This document shows positions 19,111 to 27,330 of a stretch of 64,000 nucleotides of DNA, in pieces. The position numbers and the translations under genes are program-made. The notes beneath the pieces are model-generated. The model was not told the origin of the DNA and searched no databases. It was given only the letters and a program-made list of their open reading frames with translations. How positions within the stretch are numbered: the first letter of the stretch is position 1; the number at the start of each line of letters is the position of its first letter. Source of the stretch: Oscillatoria sp. CS-180 (GTDB taxonomy: Bacteria > Cyanobacteriota > Cyanobacteriia > Phormidesmidales > Phormidesmidaceae); the NCBI RefSeq assembly GCF_028330965.1, contig NZ_JAQMUB010000089.1, positions 1 to 64,000 of the forward strand. The letters are read 5' to 3'.

Positions 19111-19497
19111 ATGCAAGAGAACACACCAAATCAGCCCCATCAGGAGGCAATTTCCGATGCACAGCTTGCTGTTGAAGCCGCCCGGGTAGGGTTGGAAGAC
19201 AATAGCGAAATGGTTGGGGCACATGGTGCTACCGACGAAGACCCTATGGCAGCAGGACTTCCAACGACAGCAGATGATCCTGATGCAATGGAGGAACAAG
19301 CCAAAGTTGTTGGTGAAGAAGCGATCGGGGGGACGACGCCGACCCCAGATCAGAGCAACGTTGATGACATTGCTACGGCAGTTGGCATCAACAATAAGCC
19401 GGAACATCCTGTTGATGTCTTTCGTGAGATGCAGCGACGAGACGATCAGAGGCATGAGCTTGATCCCAGTTCGAAAGGACCTGGCGCATCTGCATAA
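19111..19497 (+). CDS. Small acidic protein, DUF6335-like
   Basis: 128 residues, acidic and largely disordered in appearance. The central GEEAIGGTTPTPDQSNVDDI, then a later RDDQRHELDPSS segment near the C-terminus, matches the pattern I know from the DUF6335 family, which is common in cyanobacteria and of unknown function; members are often near stress or membrane genes. No signal peptide or cysteine. Followed 85 nt downstream by the DedA gene in the same direction. Confidence 0.7.
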   Translation: MQENTPNQPHQEAISDAQLAVEAARVGLEDNSEMVGAHGATDEDPMAAGLPTTADDPDAMEEQAKVVGEEAIGGTTPTPDQSNVDDIATAVGINNKPEHPVDVFREMQRRDDQRHELDPSSKGPGASA

Positions 19498-19582
19498 TGA
19501 GTTGCGTCGCTTTATGCAAAGGATGTGCTCGTTGATTCTTTTTAGCTCTTTCTCGCTAACTGTTTACTGTTATTCCTGACCT

Positions 19583-20197
19583 ATGCTCGATTGGATTACA
19601 ACGTGGCTGGAGTCACTGGGCTACTTCGGTGTCTTCGCTTTAATGATATTGGAACATTTGTTTCCGCCTATTCCGTCAGAAGTCATCATGCCGCTGTCTG
19701 GATTTATCAGCAGTCGCAGCAATGATATGACTCTGGAATGGGTGATTGTTGCAGGTTCTTTGGGGTCGCTGGTAGGCACTCTGTTTTGGTACATCTTGGG
19801 TCGATTGATCAGCCACCAACAGATTATGGTTTGGGTTGAAAAGCATGGTCGTTGGCTCGCCCTGAAGCCGAAAGACATTGAGAAGGCGATGGACTTTTTT
19901 CAAGAAGGAGGCGGCCATTGGATTGTAGGCATTGGTCGTGTTGTGCCGGGTGTGCGAACCTATGTTTCCGTACCTGCTGGCCTGAGTCATATGCCACTTG
20001 TACCTTATCTGTTCTACTCTGCTATCGGTACCGTTATTTGGACAGCAGCGTTAGCGATCGCAGGTTATTTCCTGGGTGCGCAATTCGAGCGGGTCAGTCA
20101 GTTCATTGCTCCTATTAGCACCATCGTGTTAATTGGACTAGGTGTCTTCGCCATTATTTGGGTATGGAACCGTCGTTTTCATCGACGCAGGCCATGA
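19583..20197 (+). CDS. DedA-family membrane protein (VTT domain)
   Basis: 204 residues. The N-terminal LGYFGVFALMILEHLFPPIP then SEVIMPLSGFI segment, the LVGTLFWYILGRL helix, and GRVVPGVRTYVSVPAGLSHM are characteristic of the DedA/SNARE-associated (VTT) family. These proteins sit in the cytoplasmic membrane and act in lipid flipping and proton-dependent envelope homeostasis. About five membrane segments including two re-entrant ones, with a basic C-terminal tail (NRRFHRRR). Length is normal. The rhodanese-like gene follows in the same direction. Confidence 0.92.
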   Translation: MLDWITTWLESLGYFGVFALMILEHLFPPIPSEVIMPLSGFISSRSNDMTLEWVIVAGSLGSLVGTLFWYILGRLISHQQIMVWVEKHGRWLALKPKDIEKAMDFFQEGGGHWIVGIGRVVPGVRTYVSVPAGLSHMPLVPYLFYSAIGTVIWTAALAIAGYFLGAQFERVSQFIAPISTIVLIGLGVFAIIWVWNRRFHRRRP

Positions 20198-20338
20198 CAA
20201 GCACTCAGTCTCCCTCTTCCTTTCTACAGAAATCTTTGCTGCGAGCGGCTTTCAAGCTGTAAGCTACGTCGTCTGAGAGATGAAGTAAGTGGTCGACAAC
20301 TTTATGGTGGTAGCGTCAGTAAGGAGGGAGACCAACAC

Positions 20339-20764
20339 ATGACAGAGATTTCTGAACAGCTTCAGTCTGCTAAGGAAAATGTAACTGAGCCGTTGCCGAC
20401 ACCACCGGATATGGACGGCAAGCAGGCAGAGCCTAATGAACTGCTGGAACGCCTTAACTGGGGGGAACCCGCGTTAACGATCGCTGACGTGCGCGATCGG
20501 ACTGAGTTTAACAAGGAGCGCATTACAGGTGCTGTTCCCATGCCAATGGACCAGTTGCCTCAATCGGCGGAGCCACTGCTGGAATACAATCGCGACATTT
20601 ATGTATACGGAGATAATGCTGCGCAGGCTGCGGGCCAACTCCGTCAGGCAGGATTCAAAAGCGTTTCTGTTCTGCAGGGTGGCTTAGCTGCATGGAAGGC
20701 TATTGGTGGTCCGACTGAAGGCACCGAAGCCTTCTCCTCACCCAAGCTCTCTGCCAATTCATAA
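20339..20764 (+). CDS. Rhodanese-like protein lacking the catalytic cysteine
   Basis: 141 residues with a single rhodanese fold: IADVRDRTEFNKERITGAV (about 48-66) is the family's first signature and LQGGLAAWKAIGG (112-124) its C-terminal one. The active-site loop, normally beginning with Cys, reads IYVYGDNAAQAA (87-98) and the whole protein contains no cysteine, so sulfurtransfer is not possible; it is probably a binding or scaffolding member. A strong ribosome site (AAGGAGGG) sits just upstream. Transcription ends at the hairpin at 20797-20832. Confidence 0.85.
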   Translation: MTEISEQLQSAKENVTEPLPTPPDMDGKQAEPNELLERLNWGEPALTIADVRDRTEFNKERITGAVPMPMDQLPQSAEPLLEYNRDIYVYGDNAAQAAGQLRQAGFKSVSVLQGGLAAWKAIGGPTEGTEAFSSPKLSANS

Positions 20765-20796
20765 ATGGCTCTGAGAAATTGCAAATAGTGATCTAG

Positions 20797-20832
20797 TGGG
20801 TTTGTCTGTATAACTACCAACAGGCAAACCCA
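20797..20832 (+). terminator. Terminator after the rhodanese gene
   Basis: Stem TGGGTTTGTCTG (20797-20808) pairs with CAGGCAAACCCA (20821-20832), one G-U wobble, 12-nt loop, followed by TTTGTG. About 33 nt after the stop codon. Confidence 0.75.
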
Positions 20833-20874
20833 TTTGTGTTGCTAGGGTTTGCCATGGCTCTTGTGTCCTGTTTG

Positions 20875-20914
20875 GAACTAATGCAGGGTCCCTATGTGTA
20901 CCCTGCATTAGTTC
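20875..20914. repeat. Perfect 15-bp inverted repeat
   Basis: GAACTAATGCAGGGT (20875-20889) and ACCCTGCATTAGTTC (20900-20914) are exact complements around a 10-nt loop. No T run follows on either strand, so it is not an ordinary terminator. It lies between the convergent rhodanese and pnp genes. Confidence 0.8.
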
Positions 20915-20978
20915 AGGGGACGGTCGCTGGACAAGTTAGTGGATTCACTTGTGGAAAAAACACCCCGTCTTGACCAAG

Positions 20979-21034
20979 GCCGTCTTGTCCGAACGGAATT
21001 GGCGATGGCTGACTTGGGTGCATTGGCTAGATGG
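20979..21034. repeat. Dispersed repeat, rearranged partial copy E
   Basis: The block GCCGTCTTGTCCGAACGG with GGCGATGGCT (20979-21010) is the 3' half of the dispersed repeat on the plus strand. It is followed by TTGGGTGCA and GGCTAGATGG (21014-21034), which match the reverse complement of the 5' half, so the halves are in opposite orientation. The first block is also preceded by a near-duplicate CCGTCTTGACCAAG. Confidence 0.5.
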
Positions 21035-21061
21035 CCTACTAGTTGGCTTAACCCATACTCC

Positions 21062-21098
21062 AAAAAAGCCAGGGACGCAGCATTTGCATCCCTGGCTT
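21062..21098 (-). terminator. Terminator of pnp
   Basis: AAGCCAGGGA (21066-21075) and TCCCTGGCTT (21089-21098) form a 10-bp stem, extended by one mismatch and a closing pair. On the minus strand it runs straight into six T residues, about 35 nt after the pnp stop. Confidence 0.88.
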
Positions 21099-21131
21099 CT
21101 GAAGCTAAATCAGAGCTTTAAAAACGAAGAC

Positions 21132-23282
21132 TTAGCTAGCGCCTGCTGCACTGCGAGCTGCTGCGGCTTCATCTGGATGAATATTCAACCGAGTTAGGTT
21201 AATCCGTCCGCGATTATCCACCTCCCGAATTTTCACGACAACCTCATCACCAACTGAAACCTCATCTTCCACCTTGTTGACTCGATAGTCTGCCAGCTGA
21301 GAAATGTGAATCATTCCCTCTTGGCCAGGTAAAAACTCGACGAAAGCGCCAATTGGGATAATGCGCGTTACTTTGCCCATAAAGACATCCCCTGCCGATG
21401 GCTTGAAGACGATCGCCTCAATCAGTGATTTTGCCTCTTCTCCCTTCTTGCCATCTAAGGAAGAGACGGTGATCATCCCGTCGTCTGCAATATCGACTTT
21501 GGCTCCAGTCTGTTCGGTAATTGACTTGATCTTCTTACCGCCAGGTCCAATGACCATCCCAATCATATCCGGATCGATCTTGAAAGTAAGGAGACGAGGC
21601 GCATAGGGCGAGAGCACATCACGGGGCTGATTGATCGCCTGTAGCATGGACTCCAAAATGTGCAAACGAGCGGATTTGGCCTGATGAATCGCTTTAGCAA
21701 TGACATCGACAGCCAGCCCCGTAATCTTCATGTCCATCTGCAGGGCTGTGATACCCGAGTCAGTACCCGCAACCTTGAAGTCCATGTCACCCAAAAAGTC
21801 CTCAATCCCTTGAATGTCAGTCAAGATGCGGACTTCATCGCCTTCTTTGATTAGACCCATGGCTGCGCCGCTAACGGGCTTAGTAATCGGCACACCGGCA
21901 TCCATCAGACTCAGTGTTGAACCGCACACTGACCCCATCGACGTTGAACCATCCGAGGAAAGCACCTCAGAAACAACTCGGATAACGTAGGGAAAGTCTG
22001 CCTGGGGAGGAAGCACAGGAACCAATGCTCGCTCAGCTAGGGCACCATGACCAATTTCGCGCCGTCCGGGCGATCGCATCGGTCGAGTTTCTCCTACAGA
22101 GTAGGGCGGAAAATTGTAATGATGGATATACCGCTTTTCCTCATCTGGATGCAAATCATCCATCATTTGAGCATCACCGGAGGTGCCCAAGGTGACTACC
22201 GAAAGCACCTGAGTGAGACCTCTTTGGAAAAGACCCGTGCCGTGAACTCGTTCCGGTAAAACGTCTACCCGTGAGCTGAGAGAGCGCACTTCATCCAGCT
22301 TACGACCATCGATTCTGACTCCTTCTCCAACAATTTGCTGGCGCATCAGCTTTTTCGTGATGCCTTTATAGGTATTGCTTAGCGCTTTCGAGTTTTCTTC
22401 AACGGCTTGGCGGATTGGATCATCCTCTTCCTTAGCAGCAATTTCGTCGGCAATTTCTGCCTTAATAGCGTCTAATTTCTCATCGCGCTCAGGCTTGGCA
22501 AGCGTAAACTGAGTCAGAATTTCTTTGACAGGTTTGGCAGCTCGCTCTTCAATGAATTGCTCTAGTGTTGGATCGGTTTCGGGCGGTGTTGCAACGACAC
22601 GCTCAATACCTAATTCTGACAGCAAATCATTTTGCGCTTTGATCAGATCTTGAACCACTTCGTAGCCAAAGTCGATCGCTTCAATAACATCTTGCTCCGG
22701 CAGTTGATTGGCTCCCGCTTCCACCATAATCACGCCATCAGGAGACCCAGCCACTATTAGATCGAGATCTCCCTTCTCAATTTCGCTATAGGTTGGATTA
22801 ATGACGAAGTCGTCGCCCAATAGCCCAACTCGGACGGTCGCCATAGGACCATTAAAGGGGATTTCAGCTAACAAAGTTGCTACAGAAGCACCGGTTGCCG
22901 CCAGAACATCAGGTGGCACCTGTTCATCCATCGACAATGTACTCGCTACGATTTGAATGTCGTCCCGCAGCCAGGAGGGAAACAAAGGCCGCATGGGACG
23001 GTCAATCAGGCGGCTGATGAGGGTGGCCCGCTCTGGAGGTCTTCCTTCTCTTCGAAGATATCCGCCAGGAATTCGTCCAGCAGCATAGAGACGCTCTTCG
23101 TAGTCAACCAGTAGAGGCAAAAAGTCAATCCCTTCTCTGGCAGTTGATTGAGTAGCTGTCACAAGGACTGAAGTTTCGCCTGACTCAATCAGTAATGAGC
23201 CTCCCGCCTGGGGGGCTAATAATCCTACTTTAAGTCTGATATCCCTTCCATCGAAGGATATCGACTTGTTTACTTCTTGCAT
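21132..23282 (-). CDS. pnp: Polynucleotide phosphorylase
   Basis: 716 residues. A 3'-5' exoribonuclease and polymerase that degrades and, in cyanobacteria, also polyadenylates RNA. Two RNase PH domains are present: the first contains [20 protein letters not shown] with [19 protein letters not shown], the second [20 protein letters not shown] and the catalytic region near [17 protein letters not shown]. They are followed by a KH domain ([19 protein letters not shown]) and an S1 domain ([15 protein letters not shown]) with [11 protein letters not shown]. Full length and intact. A clear terminator follows; the leader is long. Confidence 0.98.
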   Translation of the reverse strand: MQEVNKSISFDGRDIRLKVGLLAPQAGGSLLIESGETSVLVTATQSTAREGIDFLPLLVDYEERLYAAGRIPGGYLRREGRPPERATLISRLIDRPMRPLFPSWLRDDIQIVASTLSMDEQVPPDVLAATGASVATLLAEIPFNGPMATVRVGLLGDDFVINPTYSEIEKGDLDLIVAGSPDGVIMVEAGANQLPEQDVIEAIDFGYEVVQDLIKAQNDLLSELGIERVVATPPETDPTLEQFIEERAAKPVKEILTQFTLAKPERDEKLDAIKAEIADEIAAKEEDDPIRQAVEENSKALSNTYKGITKKLMRQQIVGEGVRIDGRKLDEVRSLSSRVDVLPERVHGTGLFQRGLTQVLSVVTLGTSGDAQMMDDLHPDEEKRYIHHYNFPPYSVGETRPMRSPGRREIGHGALAERALVPVLPPQADFPYVIRVVSEVLSSDGSTSMGSVCGSTLSLMDAGVPITKPVSGAAMGLIKEGDEVRILTDIQGIEDFLGDMDFKVAGTDSGITALQMDMKITGLAVDVIAKAIHQAKSARLHILESMLQAINQPRDVLSPYAPRLLTFKIDPDMIGMVIGPGGKKIKSITEQTGAKVDIADDGMITVSSLDGKKGEEAKSLIEAIVFKPSAGDVFMGKVTRIIPIGAFVEFLPGQEGMIHISQLADYRVNKVEDEVSVGDEVVVKIREVDNRGRINLTRLNIHPDEAAAARSAAGAS

Positions 23283-23933
23283 GGACTACTTTATCCTTTC
23301 TTTTTCTGTCTTTTGTGTCGCACTTATCGTAGCACTGTTGCTGCGAAGCGAATTTCCTCCTTTTTGAGCTGTTGCAAAATTGCGCTTGAATGAAAAATAT
23401 AAAGATATATAAAAACCCGTGAAGTTGTTGGCCTGAAACGACTTTTGGATTTCCTAGAACACTGTGCTCACAAGAATTCTTGACTCTTGAAGTAGCTAAG
23501 TCACGACCTTCGCGGATTGTCACTGTCAACAAATCTGTGCTGTCTATAAGGGCAAGAAAACTGACATGTCTCGGCAATTTTTATCACACCTAAAAACTAA
23601 ATATTTTAGTCAGTAAGCTGAGGTGCCGAATTTGTCCGCTGGATTTTTTAGGGAATGTCTCCTGGAAAATTGCCATCTCTTTTCAAGCTAAAGCCATCAC
23701 TTCAGGCACTTTGTTGAAATGGCTTGCTAAACTCACTCACTTGAACGCATTTGCAAGGGTGATAGTCCGCTTTATTTCTAGGGAAACCTGGTGGCATACA
23801 GTCTCAGTGAAACCGCTGAACTTTTGGCTATATCTACTGAGATTCCACAGCATCCATTGGCTTACGATAGAGACTTAGACTTTTTGAGCTCTTGAGCTTC
23901 TAGACGATAAACCTCGTTTTTATTGAATTCCTT
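23283..23933. other. Intergenic region pnp / epimerase
   Basis: 651 bases between divergent starts. AT-rich and without a convincing frame on either strand. The only local structure I see is a short palindrome CTAAATATTTTAG at 23597-23609. It must contain the promoters of pnp and of the epimerase gene, but no clear -35/-10 pair stands out. Confidence 0.4.
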
Positions 23934-24935
23934 ATGACGAAAACGAAAATACTAGTAACTGGTGCGGCAGGTTTTGTTGGCTTCTTTCTCTGTCAGCGTC
24001 TTCTGGAAGACGGCGTGGAGATCTATGGCATTGATAATCTTAATGACTATTACACTGTGCAGTTGAAGCACGATCGCCTGGCGATTCTCAACGCTCAACC
24101 TGGCTTCACGTTCCAGCAGCTAGACTTGAGCGATCGCGAGGGAATGCGGACTCTGTTTGAACAGCAATCCTTTACTCACATTGTTCATTTGGCGGCCCAG
24201 GCGGGCGTTCGCTACTCTCTTCAAAATCCTTATGCCTATGCTGACGGCAACCTAATGGGTTTTTTGAACATCTTGGAAGGCTGCCGTCATTCTGAGCAGT
24301 TCGAGCACCTGATCTATGCGTCCTCCAGCTCTGTTTATGGCGCCAATACGAAAGCGCCTTTTTCAACTGGAGACAGCGTTGATCACCCGGTCTCCCTCTA
24401 TGCGGCAACTAAAAAAGCCAATGAACTGATGGCTCACTCCTACAGCCACCTTTACGACATTCCGGTGACGGGGCTGCGCTTTTTCACGGTGTATGGTCCG
24501 TGGGGACGACCTGATATGGCGTATTTCAAGTTTGTGGATGCGATCGCTCATGATCGGCCCATTGAGGTGTACAACTACGGCAAAATGAAGCGCGATTTCA
24601 CTTACATCGACGATGTGGTTGAGGGCATCGTGCGGCTGCTGAACTACATTCCTAAGCCGATTGCTGACGAGGCAGCCATCAACTCTAAGGCACGCTACAA
24701 GGTCTACAACATTGGTAACCATAGTCCTGTCGAGCTGCTTACATTCATTGAAGTCATCGAAAAGGCTATGGGTAAGCGGGCTGAGAAAATCATGAAGCCA
24801 ATGCAGCCTGGAGACGTTGTGGCGACCTATGCCGACGTTGACGATTTGATGAGAGATGTTGGTTTTAAGCCTGAAACTCCGATTGAAGTTGGCATTCAAA
24901 AGTTTGTGGACTGGTATCGCGACTACTACCAGTAA
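23934..24935 (+). CDS. UDP-glucuronate 4-epimerase-like protein
   Basis: 333-residue extended short-chain dehydrogenase. The NAD-binding motif GAAGFVG is at 10-16, followed by GIDNLNDYYTVQLKHDRL, a signature of UDP-glucuronate 4-epimerases. The catalytic SSSSVYG and the YAATKKANE (Tyr-x3-Lys) motifs are intact, with the substrate-side RFFTVYGPWGRPDMA. The enzyme interconverts UDP-glucuronate and UDP-galacturonate for surface polysaccharide synthesis. Length is normal. The adjacent gene encodes an unrelated Uma2 protein, so no polysaccharide cluster is visible here. Confidence 0.92.
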   Translation: MTKTKILVTGAAGFVGFFLCQRLLEDGVEIYGIDNLNDYYTVQLKHDRLAILNAQPGFTFQQLDLSDREGMRTLFEQQSFTHIVHLAAQAGVRYSLQNPYAYADGNLMGFLNILEGCRHSEQFEHLIYASSSSVYGANTKAPFSTGDSVDHPVSLYAATKKANELMAHSYSHLYDIPVTGLRFFTVYGPWGRPDMAYFKFVDAIAHDRPIEVYNYGKMKRDFTYIDDVVEGIVRLLNYIPKPIADEAAINSKARYKVYNIGNHSPVELLTFIEVIEKAMGKRAEKIMKPMQPGDVVATYADVDDLMRDVGFKPETPIEVGIQKFVDWYRDYYQ

Positions 24936-24994
24936 GCCCTTCGATGACCATAATTTAAGGAAGTGACTCTGAGTTTCTGAGTTGAAGAGTGTTT

Positions 24995-25591
24995 ATGATG
25001 ACGGCTCTCACACTGCCTCTGAAGTTTGATCTCAAGCACGTTCATCTCAGCGATGAGCAGTTTTACCAGATCTGCATTAATAATCCTGATTTAGTGCTTG
25101 AACGGGATGCTCAAGGGGCTTTGATTCTCATGTCACCAGTTGGAGGGGATAGCGGCAATCGGGAGTCGATGTTGGGCGGGGAACTCTACGTGTGGAATAA
25201 GCAGACTCAACTTGGCAAGGTATTCAGTTCCTCCACGATGTTTAAGCTGCCGGGCGGTGGAGAGCGATCGCCCGACGTAGCCTGGATTGAACTCTCCCGC
25301 TGGCAAGCTCTGACCCCAGAACAGCGCCGAAAATTTCCTCCTATCGCGCCTGATTTTGTCATTGAACTTCGGTCGGCCACAGATGCACTTAAGCCACTGC
25401 ACGAAAAAATGCAAGAGTATACGAATAGTGGGGTTCGCCTCGGATGGCTGATTGACCCGCAAAAGCAGCAGGTCGAGATTTACCGCCAGGGACAAGACAA
25501 AGAAATCAAGCCGTTGCCGACAGTGCTTTCGGGTGAGGCGGTGCTTCCAGGTTTTCGATTATCGATAGAGCAATTTATATCAGAGGAGTAG
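24995..25591 (+). CDS. Uma2-family (DUF820) nuclease-like protein
   Basis: About 198 residues. Pattern of the Uma2 family, a PD-(D/E)XK-fold group greatly expanded in cyanobacteria: the opening LSDEQFYQICINNPDLVLER, GALILMSPVGGDSGNRE, then GERSPDVAWIELSRW and the core APDFVIELRSATDALKPL with the D...ExR-type site, ending in GWLIDPQKQQVEIYRQGQ. The biochemical role is unknown. ATG codons at 24995 and 24998 and a GTG at 24989 are alternative starts. The stop is only 3 nt from that of the convergent phosphatase gene. Confidence 0.9.
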   Translation: MMTALTLPLKFDLKHVHLSDEQFYQICINNPDLVLERDAQGALILMSPVGGDSGNRESMLGGELYVWNKQTQLGKVFSSSTMFKLPGGGERSPDVAWIELSRWQALTPEQRRKFPPIAPDFVIELRSATDALKPLHEKMQEYTNSGVRLGWLIDPQKQQVEIYRQGQDKEIKPLPTVLSGEAVLPGFRLSIEQFISEE

Positions 25592-25594
25592 GCT

Positions 25595-26035
25595 TTACTG
25601 CCGGTCTAGAATCTTGTCGATGAACTGCTGCCACGTTGCGTTGGGAGTCCAAATGGTGTGGAGGGATTGCTCAGCTACAGAGTGCGGCGTTCCCTGTAGA
25701 CGCCGATGCAGGTAGATAAAGGCTGAGACCCTCATGTTGGCTGCACAGTGGACGAAAACTTTGCGATCGCCCCCCTCTGTCATAACCTGCTGGAACTGCT
25801 GAAAGTCTTCCTCTGTAGGACTTTCCCAAATGACTGGAATGGCGACGTACTCCATATTCTGAGCTTCCACAACGGAGCCTTCATCGGGTAGGGCATTATC
25901 CGAGGTGGGCATTGCCAAATTAACTACAACCTCAAAGCCGGCCTGTCCTATCTCTGCAAACTGCTCCTCCGTTGGCTGTCCTGCCGTGGCTAACGTGTCT
26001 TCAATTGGCAAGTAGTTGTAGATATCTTGCAGCAT
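25595..26035 (-). CDS. DSP/PTP-like phosphatase-fold protein with short loop
   Basis: 146 residues resembling the small dual-specificity phosphatase / DUF442 group: N-terminal YLPIEDTLATAGQPTEEQ, VVVNLAMPTSD, and the active-site region KVFVHCAANMRVSAFIYL. The loop reads C97-AANM-R102, that is four residues between Cys and Arg instead of the usual five, so phosphatase activity is uncertain even though Cys and Arg are present. No signal peptide. It is followed by the Uma2 gene in convergent orientation and preceded, 36 nt upstream, by the MOSC gene on the same strand, likely an operon. Confidence 0.82.
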   Translation of the reverse strand: MLQDIYNYLPIEDTLATAGQPTEEQFAEIGQAGFEVVVNLAMPTSDNALPDEGSVVEAQNMEYVAIPVIWESPTEEDFQQFQQVMTEGGDRKVFVHCAANMRVSAFIYLHRRLQGTPHSVAEQSLHTIWTPNATWQQFIDKILDRQ

Positions 26036-26071
26036 CAGTCTGCCATTCCTTGGGATTGAGCAACCCGTGAA

Positions 26072-26893
26072 TCAGTGCATTTCAGTTTTAATCAGCGTTA
26101 TAGCATCCCCTACCTTCAAGGAGCGGCTGGTGGATGCTGGCGAGAGTCGAGTGTTGACTGACAGACGATAAAAGTGGTTGAAGCGCGATCGCGCTACGGT
26201 CTCCGGTAGAGTCTCTGCCCGCTGCTGACTGAATTGTTTCTGAAATCCTGCCGTAGCGGCACCAGTTTGTGGCTCGCGCGTGGGCACGACGCAGCGCTGG
26301 CAGGGATTAATACCTTCAAACATCACATCCCCTATTGTGAAAGGCACAGGTTCGCCGGATTCAGAAAAAAGCTGATCCTCCCAAAAGGCGGGCACACCTG
26401 TAATCTCCAGGTTGGTCCGAAAGCGCGATCGCGTTTCGGACAAGCTCAGATCAAACCAGCCTGCGATCGCTTGCAGTGTTGCCGTACTGATAACTGTGGG
26501 ACCTGGAGAAATCGTGTCGTCTGGAAAACCCTGCTCAAGATTCTGCTGAAGCGTCACGGGCTGAGCAAAATACTGGCTGAACCAAGCTTCTAGTTTTTCT
26601 TGATCATGGAGCAGATGAAACGTATTAGGGTCAGTCGAGTCATTTGTCCAAACCGTTATCTCAGTCATGTCATCCGAGAATCGCGATCGCACCTGATGAA
26701 TACTGGCATATCGTTTGGCGTTGACGAATTTCTCAGATTTATCCGCAAGGGCAAAGGTGCGATCGTGTTTTAAGGCGCCACTTGGCAGCACGTCAGCTGA
26801 TGGAACTGTAACGCCATCTAGGGATTTGAAAGGATACAGGTCAATTTTGAATAATCGAGGTGTTATGGGCGTCTGCATTGAATTGTCCAGCAT
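26072..26893 (-). CDS. MOSC-domain protein
   Basis: 273 residues. The N-terminal beta-barrel begins with LFKIDLYPFKSLDGV then a HDRTFAL segment; the C-terminal MOSC domain carries the conserved cysteine in NPCQRCVVPTREPQTG (near residue 198). MOSC domains of the MOCOS/mARC type bind the molybdenum cofactor or transfer sulfur; family members of this length (YcbX-like, without the ferredoxin domain) detoxify N-hydroxylated compounds in other bacteria. Start at 26893 or the in-frame ATG at 26878. Likely co-transcribed with the phosphatase-like gene downstream. Confidence 0.88.
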   Translation of the reverse strand: MLDNSMQTPITPRLFKIDLYPFKSLDGVTVPSADVLPSGALKHDRTFALADKSEKFVNAKRYASIHQVRSRFSDDMTEITVWTNDSTDPNTFHLLHDQEKLEAWFSQYFAQPVTLQQNLEQGFPDDTISPGPTVISTATLQAIAGWFDLSLSETRSRFRTNLEITGVPAFWEDQLFSESGEPVPFTIGDVMFEGINPCQRCVVPTREPQTGAATAGFQKQFSQQRAETLPETVARSRFNHFYRLSVNTRLSPASTSRSLKVGDAITLIKTEMH

Positions 26894-26984
26894 GACTGAT
26901 ATCGTTTCTTATGGGCTATAGCTGCAGAACGTTGAAATTCAAAGCCCCGAGACGCCAACACGCTCACATTGGTATCCCAAATCA

Positions 26985-27080
26985 GCTTTAGCCGTTTAGC
27001 TGATGTGCCTCATAGCCTCTATGTGTTTAATGCATCGCAGATGACTTGCTGTCTTACGTAGCAGGACTGGGTCGGCTATA
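26985..27080 (+). repeat. Dispersed ~100-bp intergenic repeat, copy H (diverged)
   Basis: Starts GCTTTAGCCGTTTAGC and ends GGACTGGGTCGGCTATA. Much changed from the other copies, but the 3' hairpin is maintained with different bases: CTG...TTAC / GTAG...CAG instead of CCG...TTG / CAA...CGG. Lies 137 nt before copy C in the same orientation. Confidence 0.65.
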
Positions 27081-27217
27081 CAATCGCAAATTTGCAGAAG
27101 CCTCTGGCTGAGAATGCGCTCTCATCATATCCGTCCTATGGAGGGAACGCACGATAGGTCAGGCATCCTTATCGATTGAGCAACCTATACTGTCCTGAAG
27201 AGTAAGGCTGTTGTTTA

Positions 27218-27317
27218 GCTTTAGTCATCTAGGCTTGTGCACCCAACAGCATCCAAGTGCTTGGCGCATCACTAGATGGTTTGCCGTCTTGTCCCAACGG
27301 AACTGGCGATGGTTATA
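27218..27317 (+). repeat. Dispersed ~100-bp intergenic repeat, copy C
   Basis: Starts GCTTTAGTCATCTAGG and contains CCCAACGGAACTGGCGATGG. CATCTAG near the start pairs exactly with CTAGATG in the middle, CCAAG with CTTGG between them, and CCG...TTG with CAACGG in the 3' half. Its end lies 13 nt before the ATG of the pentapeptide protein gene. Confidence 0.82.
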
Positions 27318-27330
27318 CCTCAGAAGGTTA

